Origin: Gallaecimonas sp. GXIMD4217
GTDB taxonomy: Bacteria > Pseudomonadota > Gammaproteobacteria > Enterobacterales > Gallaecimonadaceae
DNA: 64,000 bases
Direction of reading: 5' to 3'
Assembly (NCBI RefSeq): GCF_038087665.1
Contig: NZ_CP149925.1
Coordinates: forward strand, 771,455-835,454
Shown: in pieces, positions 56,561 through 64,000 of the stretch
How positions within the stretch are numbered: the first letter of the stretch is position 1
How the letters are laid out: each line of letters begins with the position of its first letter
Notes under the pieces: generated by a model
Seen by the model: the letters and a program-made list of their open reading frames with translations, nothing else
The model's database searches: none
What the model was told of the DNA's origin: nothing
Made by a program: the position numbers and the translations under genes

Positions 56561-57190
56561 ATGGGTAAAAAGAAGCGCTCGGCCAGTTCAAGACGCTGGT
56601 TGAAAGAGCATTTTGATGACAGATTCGTGCAGGAGGCCCAGAAGAAGGGCCTGCGCTCCCGTGCCGTGTTCAAGCTCGAGGAGATCCAGCTGCGCGACAA
56701 GCTGCTCCGTCCCGGCATGACGGTGGTGGACCTGGGGGCGGCCCCTGGCGGCTGGTCCCAGTACGCCACCGAGATCGTCGGCGACAAGGGCAGGGTGATC
56801 GCCTGTGACATCCTGCCCATGGATTCCCTGCCCGGGGTCGACTTCCTGCAGGGCGACTTCCGCGACGAAGCGGTGCTCAACGCCCTGCTGGAGCGGGTCG
56901 GCGGCCAGCAGGTGGACGTGGTCATGTCCGACATGGCGCCAAACATGAGCGGCACCAAGGACGTGGACCAGCCAAGGGCCATGTACCTGGTGGAGCTGGC
57001 CCTGGACATGTGCCACCAGGTGCTGGGACGAAACGGCAGTTTCGTGGTCAAAGTGTTTCAGGGGGAAGGCTTTGACGAGTACCTGCGCGATGTGCGCCAG
57101 GCGTTCACCACGGTGCGGATCCGCAAGCCGGATTCGTCCAGGCCCCGGTCCCGGGAGGTATACATTGTGGCTACAGGCTACAAGATATAG
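56561..57190 (+). CDS. rlmE: 23S rRNA 2'-O-ribose methyltransferase RlmE
   Basis: 209 residues, the E. coli length. Methylates U2552 of 23S rRNA on the 50S subunit. SAM-binding [11 protein letters not shown], and the catalytic K38, D124, K164, E199 are all in the same positions as in E. coli. Heat-shock promoter upstream. ftsH follows after 46 bases. Confidence 0.97.
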   Translation: MGKKKRSASSRRWLKEHFDDRFVQEAQKKGLRSRAVFKLEEIQLRDKLLRPGMTVVDLGAAPGGWSQYATEIVGDKGRVIACDILPMDSLPGVDFLQGDFRDEAVLNALLERVGGQQVDVVMSDMAPNMSGTKDVDQPRAMYLVELALDMCHQVLGRNGSFVVKVFQGEGFDEYLRDVRQAFTTVRIRKPDSSRPRSREVYIVATGYKI

Positions 57191-57236
57191 TACGCTGGCC
57201 CCGACCTGGCGCCCACTGCGTTAAGAGGTACTTAAC

Positions 57237-59153
<1,917 letters not shown>

Positions 59154-59157
59154 GTGA

Positions 59158-59187
59158 AAAACCCCGAGGCCAGCCTCGGGGTTTTGT
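59158..59187 (+). terminator. Terminator after ftsH
   Basis: CCCCGAGGC / GCCTCGGGG with a two-base loop, A-run before and TTTT after. The folP start is only about 20 bases further on. Confidence 0.88.
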
Positions 59188-59208
59188 TATCAAGCAAGAA
59201 GAAAGACC

Positions 59209-60018
59209 ATGAAAGCCACGCCACTGCCCCAGGTCATGGGGATCATCAATGTCACCCCGGACTCCTTTTCCGACGGCGGCCGTTTCCAGGGCCGGGACGC
59301 CGCCCTGGCCCAGGCCGAAAGGCTGGTCGCCGAAGGCGCCCACTGGCTGGATATCGGCGGCGAGTCCACCCGCCCCGGTGCCGCCGAGGTCAGCGTCGAA
59401 GACGAGCTGGCGCGGGTGATCCCCGTGCTTGAGGCCGTCAAGGCCAGGTTCGACGTCAAGGTGTCCATCGACACCTCCAAGCCCGAGGTGATGGGCGCCG
59501 CCCTGGCCGCGGGGGCCGACATGATCAACGACGTGCGCGCCCTGCAGCAGCCCGGTGCCCTGGCGGCGGTGGCGGACAGCGACGCCCTGATCTGCCTGAT
59601 GCACATGCAGGGCCAGCCCCGCACCATGCAGCAGGCGCCCCAATACCAGGACGTGGTCAAGGAGGTGGCCGCCTTCCTTGGCGAGCGGATCCGCGCCTGC
59701 GAGGCGGCCGGCATCGAGCGTCAGCGCTTGCTGCTGGATCCGGGCTTTGGGTTCGGCAAGACCCTGCAGCACAACTACCAGCTGCTCAACCGCCTGCGGG
59801 ATCTGCGGGTGATGGAGCTGCCGCTGCTGGTGGGACTGTCCCGCAAGTCCATGATCGGCGGCCTTCTGGGCCGGGATACCGATCAGCGCCTGGCCGGCTC
59901 CCTGGCCGGCGCCCTCATTGCAGCCCAGCACGGGGCTGATATCATTCGCGTTCATGATGTCCAGGCCACCATGGATGTTCTCAGGGTCTGGCAGGCCACC
60001 ATCACGGAGTCAGTTTAA
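59209..60018 (+). CDS. folP: Dihydropteroate synthase
   Basis: 269 residues. Joins the pterin pyrophosphate to p-aminobenzoate in folate synthesis; the sulfonamide target. Family blocks: MGIINVTPDSFSDGGRF, HWLDIGGESTRPGA, VSIDTSKPEVM, DPGFGFGKT and VGLSRKSMIG. No sulfonamide-resistance insertion is evident in the substrate loops. The glmM GTG follows its stop directly. Confidence 0.97.
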   Translation: MKATPLPQVMGIINVTPDSFSDGGRFQGRDAALAQAERLVAEGAHWLDIGGESTRPGAAEVSVEDELARVIPVLEAVKARFDVKVSIDTSKPEVMGAALAAGADMINDVRALQQPGALAAVADSDALICLMHMQGQPRTMQQAPQYQDVVKEVAAFLGERIRACEAAGIERQRLLLDPGFGFGKTLQHNYQLLNRLRDLRVMELPLLVGLSRKSMIGGLLGRDTDQRLAGSLAGALIAAQHGADIIRVHDVQATMDVLRVWQATITESV

Positions 60019-61359
60019 GTGAGCAGTCGCAAATATTTCGGTACCGACGGCGTGCGCGGCCGCGTCGGCGAATTTCCCATCACCCCCGAATTTGCCCTCA
60101 GGCTGGGCTTTGCCGCCGGCAAGGTGCTGGCGCGCCAGGGCACCAACAAGGTGCTGATCGGCAAGGACACCCGCATCTCCGGCTACATGCTGGAATCGGC
60201 CCTGGAGGCGGGCCTGTCCGCCGCCGGCCTGGACATCGAGCTGCTGGGCCCCATGCCGACCCCGGCCGTGGCCTACCTGACCCGGACTTTCAGGGCCGAG
60301 GCCGGTATCGTCATCAGCGCCTCCCACAATCCCTACCACGACAACGGCATCAAGTTCTTCTCCGCCGACGGCACCAAGCTGCCGGACGAGGTGGAGCTGG
60401 CCATCGAGACCGAACTGGACAAGCCCATGACCGGCATCAGTTCCGAGAAGCTGGGCAAGGCCAGGCGCCTGGACGACGCCGCCGGCCGCTACATCGAATT
60501 CTGCAAGTCCAACTTCCCGTCCCAGCTGTCCCTGCGCGGCCTGCGCCTGGTGGTGGACTGCGCCCATGGCGCCACCTACCACATAGCCCCGGCGGTACTG
60601 CGTGAGCTGGGCGCCGAGGTGATCCCCATGGGCGTGGCCCCGGATGGCTTCAACATCAACGATGGCGTCGGCGCCACCGACACCAAGGCCATGGCCGCCA
60701 AGGTGGTGGAGCTGCGCGCCGACATGGGCATCGCCCTGGACGGTGACGGCGACCGCCTGATGATGGTGGATCACCAAGGAAAACTGGTCGACGGCGACCA
60801 GCTGATCTTCATCATCGCCAAGCATCTGCACGACAGGGGCGAGCTGGTCGGCGGCGTGGTCGGTACCCTGATGTCCAACCTGGGCATGGAGGTGGCCCTC
60901 AAGGCCCTGGGTATCGACTTCGTCCGTGCCAAGGTCGGCGACCGCTATGTGCTGGAGCTGCTGAAGAAACATGGCTGGCAACTGGGGGGCGAGTCCTCCG
61001 GGCACATCATCAGCCTGGATCACACCACCACAGGTGACGGCGTGGTGGCGGCCCTGCAGGTGCTGGCGGCGGTGATCCAGTCCGGCCACAAGCTGGCCGA
61101 GCTGGCGGCGGCCATGCCCAAGTATCCCCAGAAGCTGATCAATGTCCGTTTCCAGAAGGGCCAGGATCCGCTGGCCGCCGAGCCGGTCAAGACTGTGGTG
61201 GCCGAGGTGGAATTGGAGCTGGGCGAGGCGGGCCGGGTGCTGCTCAGGAAATCCGGTACCGAGCCGCTGATCCGGGTGATGGTGGAAGGCCGCGATGCCC
61301 AGCAGGTCAACGACTGCGCCGAGCGCATCGCTGGACAGGTGCAGGCGGCTGCCCAATAA
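60019..61359 (+). CDS. glmM: Phosphoglucosamine mutase, GTG start
   Basis: 446 residues (E. coli 445). Interconverts glucosamine 6- and 1-phosphate for cell-wall UDP-GlcNAc. Starts at GTG right after the folP stop (TAAGTG), giving [18 protein letters not shown]. The phosphoserine S102 lies in [11 protein letters not shown]. The metal loop is [11 protein letters not shown], and GGESSGHII and [14 protein letters not shown] complete the family set. Confidence 0.97.
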   Translation: MSSRKYFGTDGVRGRVGEFPITPEFALRLGFAAGKVLARQGTNKVLIGKDTRISGYMLESALEAGLSAAGLDIELLGPMPTPAVAYLTRTFRAEAGIVISASHNPYHDNGIKFFSADGTKLPDEVELAIETELDKPMTGISSEKLGKARRLDDAAGRYIEFCKSNFPSQLSLRGLRLVVDCAHGATYHIAPAVLRELGAEVIPMGVAPDGFNINDGVGATDTKAMAAKVVELRADMGIALDGDGDRLMMVDHQGKLVDGDQLIFIIAKHLHDRGELVGGVVGTLMSNLGMEVALKALGIDFVRAKVGDRYVLELLKKHGWQLGGESSGHIISLDHTTTGDGVVAALQVLAAVIQSGHKLAELAAAMPKYPQKLINVRFQKGQDPLAAEPVKTVVAEVELELGEAGRVLLRKSGTEPLIRVMVEGRDAQQVNDCAERIAGQVQAAAQ

Positions 61360-61373
61360 ATCGGCACTTGAAA

Positions 61374-61401
61374 GGGAAATGCGGCTTTTTCCGCATTTCC
61401 C
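61374..61401 (+). terminator. Hairpin after glmM
   Basis: GGGAAATGCGG / CCGCATTTCCC, 11 perfect pairs, six-base loop CTTTTT. Only CC and TT follow, so termination may be partial. Confidence 0.6.
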
Positions 61402-61470
61402 CCTTGTCAGCCTGGGGGGCATTCGATAGTATCTGCCCCGCTTTCAAGGAGTGGCCATGAGGCCTTGTCC

Positions 61471-61499
61471 TTGACAGTGATTGTCAATCTGAGACAATC
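61471..61499 (+). promoter_or_regulatory. Candidate secG promoter
   Basis: Perfect -35 TTGACA, 17 bases, ACAATC. The -35 is also the left arm of TTGACA-N5-TGTCAA, and a second GATTGTC...GACAATC repeat overlaps, so a regulator may bind here. About 45 bases before secG. Confidence 0.45.
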
Positions 61500-61543
61500 A
61501 GCGCGCGGCAGGAAAGGCCTGCCGGAGACGGGAAGCTACTGAT

Positions 61544-61870
61544 ATGTACGAAGTGTTGTTAGTGGTTTACCTGCTCGTGGCGCTGGCCCTGATCGGTCTG
61601 GTGCTTATCCAGCAAGGCAAAGGCGCCGACATGGGTGCGTCCTTTGGAGCAGGGGCCTCAAATACGGTTTTTGGTGCGAGCGGTTCTGGCAATTTCTTGT
61701 CACGCTCCACCGCAATAGCGGCGGTTGCCTTTTTTACCCTTAGCCTGGTGCTGGGTAATATGACAGCCAACAGGGCCAAGCCTGATACTGAATGGCAAAA
61801 CCTGGAACAGCCTGCTGTAGAAGAAGTACAGCAAGCGCCGCAAGACGGTTCGGACGTTCCGACCAACTAA
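61544..61870 (+). CDS. secG: Protein translocase subunit SecG
   Basis: 108 residues (E. coli 110). Small SecYEG subunit in the inner membrane. Two transmembrane helices (about 3-22 and 56-71) flank the conserved loop QQGKGADMGASFGAGASNT. The C-terminal tail is acidic and variable. It uses more A/T-ending codons than neighbouring genes, common for this low-demand membrane gene. tRNA-Leu follows after seven bases. Confidence 0.96.
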   Translation: MYEVLLVVYLLVALALIGLVLIQQGKGADMGASFGAGASNTVFGASGSGNFLSRSTAIAAVAFFTLSLVLGNMTANRAKPDTEWQNLEQPAVEEVQQAPQDGSDVPTN

Positions 61871-61877
61871 AGAATTT

Positions 61878-61964
61878 GCCGAGATGGTGGAATTGGTAGA
61901 CACGCTATCTTGAGGGGGTAGTGCTCGAAAGGGCGTGCGGGTTCAAGTCCCGCTCTCGGCACCA
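61878..61964 (+). tRNA. tRNA-Leu (anticodon GAG)
   Basis: 87 bases including encoded CCA. Acceptor GCCGAGA / TCTCGGC pairs fully, anticodon loop TTGAGGG, long variable arm of a class II tRNA, T loop GTTCAAGTC. Very close to E. coli tRNA-Leu(GAG), which also follows secG. Confidence 0.97.
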
Positions 61965-62022
61965 AGTTCGCATCCTGACTTGAAGTAAAACATCAGGTTA
62001 GTTAAGATGCAGGCCAGTTTGG

Positions 62023-62099
<77 letters not shown>

Positions 62100-62174
62100 A
62101 ATTCTTGTCACACTGTGGCAGGCCCAGACCCCGTGCGGGGTCAGCCGGTTTCCGGCACTCAACTTCTGGTTGAT

Positions 62175-62202
62175 AAAAGCCCCGCATCGCTCGGGGCTTT
62201 TT
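62175..62202 (+). terminator. Terminator between tRNA-fMet and rimP
   Basis: AAAAGCCCCG / CGGGGCTTTT stem with a seven-base loop and T-run. A smaller GACCCCG/CGGGGTC hairpin lies at 62127-62142. Confidence 0.85.
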
Positions 62203-62323
62203 GCTGTCTGTGCCCCGGAAAAGCGATCCGGGGATGGGCTATGCTTAGCGGCGAAGTCTCAGAGGCTGGCGTCGCATGGACTGGGCAATATTGCCCTTTT
62301 TTTGTTTGTGAAGGGGGTACTCT

Positions 62324-62779
62324 TTGGCAAAGCTGGAACACCAATTGACCGACATGCTGCGTCCGGCAGTGGAAGCCCTGGGCTTCGAGCTGCTGGGCAT
62401 CGAACATATTCGTGCCGGCCGGCACTCCACTGTGCGTCTTTATATCGACCACGAAGACGGCATCACCGTGGACAACTGCGCCGAGGTGAGTCATCAGGTC
62501 AGCGCTGTTCTGGATGTCGAAGATCCCATCACCGGTGAATACAACCTGGAAGTGTCCTCACCGGGCTCCGATCGACCCCTGTTCGTGCCGGCCCATTACG
62601 AGCGTTTTGTCGGCAATGACATCGAATTCCGCCTTGTCGTTCCCATGGGCGGCCGGCGCAAGTTCAAGGGGCGGCTGGTGACCGTGGAAGGTGACATGAT
62701 CCGCTTGGCTTATGAAGGCAAGGAAGAGAGTTTCGCCTTCAGCAATATCGAAAAGGCCAACCTGGTTCCCACTTATTGA
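62324..62779 (+). CDS. rimP: Ribosome maturation factor RimP, TTG start
   Basis: 151 residues. Needed for 30S maturation. Starts at TTG 62324 with AAGGGGG upstream; no ATG is near the family start. Blocks: [61 protein letters not shown], and the C-terminal [10 protein letters not shown]. First gene of the rimP-nusA-infB operon. Confidence 0.96.
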   Translation: MAKLEHQLTDMLRPAVEALGFELLGIEHIRAGRHSTVRLYIDHEDGITVDNCAEVSHQVSAVLDVEDPITGEYNLEVSSPGSDRPLFVPAHYERFVGNDIEFRLVVPMGGRRKFKGRLVTVEGDMIRLAYEGKEESFAFSNIEKANLVPTY

Positions 62780-62810
62780 AATACGGCAAAGGTGTAACGA
62801 GGCATCAGTT

Positions 62811-64000
62811 ATGAACAAAGAAATTCTGCTGGTTGTCGATGCGGTTTCCAACGAGAAGGCGGTGCCGCGGGAAAAGATTTTCCAGGCCCTGGAAACGGCC
62901 CTGGCGACAGCCACCAAAAAAAAATACGAAGGCGACATCGAAGTGCGCGTTGCCATCGACCGTAAGACCGGCGACTTCGACACCTTCCGCCGCTGGGCCA
63001 TCGTTGAAGACAGCGATGAAGGCCTGGAGCATCCCTTCCGGGAGATCTCCCTGTCCGCCGCCCGCGCCATGGAAGAGGACGACAACCTGCAGGTCGGCGA
63101 TTTCGTCGAAGAGCAGATCGCGTCCATCACCTTTGACCGTATCACCACCCAGACCGCCAAGCAGGTCATAGTGCAGAAGGTCCGTGAGGCCGAGCGTGCC
63201 CAGGTGGTGGAGCAGTTCGAAGACAGCGTCGGCGAGCTGGTCACCGGCGTGGTCAAGAAGAGCAACCGCGACAGCGTCATCGTCGATCTCGGCAACAATG
63301 CCGAAGCCATCCTCTATCGCGACGACATGCTGCCGCGGGAAAGCTTCCGTCCCGGCGACCGCATCCGTGCCCTGCTGTACGCGGTCAAGCCCGAAGCCCG
63401 TGGCGCCCAGCTGTTCCTGAGCCGCACCAAGCCGGCCATGCTGACCGAGCTGTTCCGCATCGAGGTGCCGGAAATCGGCGAAGAGCTGATCGAACTCAAG
63501 GGCGCCGCCCGCGACCCGGGCAGCCGCGCCAAGATCGCCGTCAAGACCAACGATCGCCGTATCGACCCGGTCGGTGCCTGTGTCGGCATGCGCGGTGCCC
63601 GCGTCCAGGCCGTGTCCGGTGAGCTGGATGGCGAACGTGTCGACATCGTGCTGTGGGACGACAACCCGGCCCAGTTCGTCATCAACGCCATGGCGCCGGC
63701 CGACGTGGCCAGCATCATCGTCGACGAAGACGCCAACTCCATGGACATCGCCGTGGAAGAGAGCAACCTGGCCCAGGCCATCGGCCGCGGCGGCCAGAAC
63801 GTGCGCCTGGCCAGCCAGCTGAGCGGCTGGAACCTGAACGTCATGACCGTCGAGGACATGAACAAGAAGCACCAGGCCGAAGCCGAGAAACTCATCGAAG
63901 GCTTCAAGGCCAAGCTGGACATCGACGATGATCTGGCCGGCCTGCTGGTGGAAGAAGGTTTCTCCACCCTGGAAGAAATCGCCTACGTGCCTGTTGCCGA
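62811..64000 (+). CDS. nusA: Transcription termination/antitermination protein NusA (3' end outside window)
   Basis: 396 complete codons of about 495-500 are visible. N-terminal RNA-polymerase-binding domain (1-125: [20 protein letters not shown]), S1 domain (about 135-200: [21 protein letters not shown]), KH1 with [17 protein letters not shown], and KH2 with [17 protein letters not shown]. The first C-terminal acidic repeat begins at [20 protein letters not shown] where the window ends. It lies 31 bases after rimP. Confidence 0.97.
   Translation, partial: MNKEILLVVDAVSNEKAVPREKIFQALETALATATKKKYEGDIEVRVAIDRKTGDFDTFRRWAIVEDSDEGLEHPFREISLSAARAMEEDDNLQVGDFVEEQIASITFDRITTQTAKQVIVQKVREAERAQVVEQFEDSVGELVTGVVKKSNRDSVIVDLGNNAEAILYRDDMLPRESFRPGDRIRALLYAVKPEARGAQLFLSRTKPAMLTELFRIEVPEIGEELIELKGAARDPGSRAKIAVKTNDRRIDPVGACVGMRGARVQAVSGELDGERVDIVLWDDNPAQFVINAMAPADVASIIVDEDANSMDIAVEESNLAQAIGRGGQNVRLASQLSGWNLNVMTVEDMNKKHQAEAEKLIEGFKAKLDIDDDLAGLLVEEGFSTLEEIAYVPVA

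Noticed and set aside
61471-61485. TTGACA-N5-TGTCAA palindrome before secG as a dedicated operator
   Set aside because: It coincides with a consensus -35 and no second copy exists in the window, so it is listed only under the promoter.

Overview
The window is a chromosomal segment of a GC-rich gammaproteobacterium. The housekeeping gene order (smpB/ratA-rnfH, bamE, recN, nadK, grpE-dnaK-dnaJ, dapB, carAB, greA, yhbY, rlmE-ftsH-folP-glmM-secG-tRNA-Leu-tRNA-fMet-rimP-nusA) is the one seen in Alteromonadales, Shewanella and Aeromonas. The TonB-dependent maltodextrin system, the polyhydroxyalkanoate genes and the high GC suggest a marine or soil Alteromonadales-like genus. Gallaecimonas is a guess from memory and was not tested. 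No plasmid, prophage or CRISPR signal was seen. One young insertion sequence is present.

Layout. 0-8.5 kb: translation quality control (smpB, ratA, rnfH), outer-membrane assembly (bamE), SOS repair (recN with two LexA boxes), nadK, and the chaperones grpE, dnaK and dnaJ behind sigma-32 promoters. 8.6-13.9 kb: a DsbD-type reductase whose N-terminal alpha domain is missing from DsbD and sits instead at the C-terminus of a two-thioredoxin protein encoded just upstream, then a MocR regulator and an unknown membrane-anchored protein. 14.0-21.3 kb: maltodextrin locus A (alpha-glucosidase, sugar permease, exported amylase, LacI repressor, glucokinase). 21.3-29.0 kb: GNAT enzyme, M48 lipoprotein protease, I42-type inhibitor, an NhaC-family carrier under tandem MetJ boxes (probably the methionine transporter MetT), and an RND efflux pair. 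29.0-30.3 kb: an ISL3-type element with intact target duplication. 30.4-33.0 kb: porin, FMN-binding protein and PepSY membrane protein. 33.0-33.8 kb: dapB. 34.0-44.5 kb: maltodextrin locus B (TonB receptor, tryptophan-halogenase-like flavoprotein, GH13, GH31, GH13), then a large M48 membrane protease. 47.1-51.5 kb: carAB. 51.7-54.4 kb: phaB-phasin-phaC. 54.5-64 kb: OmpA-like lipoprotein, a small conserved-looking ORF, greA with an attenuator leader, yhbY, and the rlmE to nusA housekeeping run, cut by the right edge within nusA.

How it fits together. The two maltodextrin loci share an operator with core ATACGTAT at three promoters, so they probably form one LacI-controlled regulon. Extracellular or periplasmic amylases and surface lipoprotein glucosidases cut the polymer, the TonB receptor brings dextrins across the outer membrane, the permease crosses the inner membrane, and cytoplasmic alpha-glucosidase plus glucokinase finish the job. 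Surplus carbon could feed the PHA genes. Accessory blocks have been placed at three joints of the ancestral dnaJ-dapB-carAB-greA order, which explains most of the non-housekeeping content.
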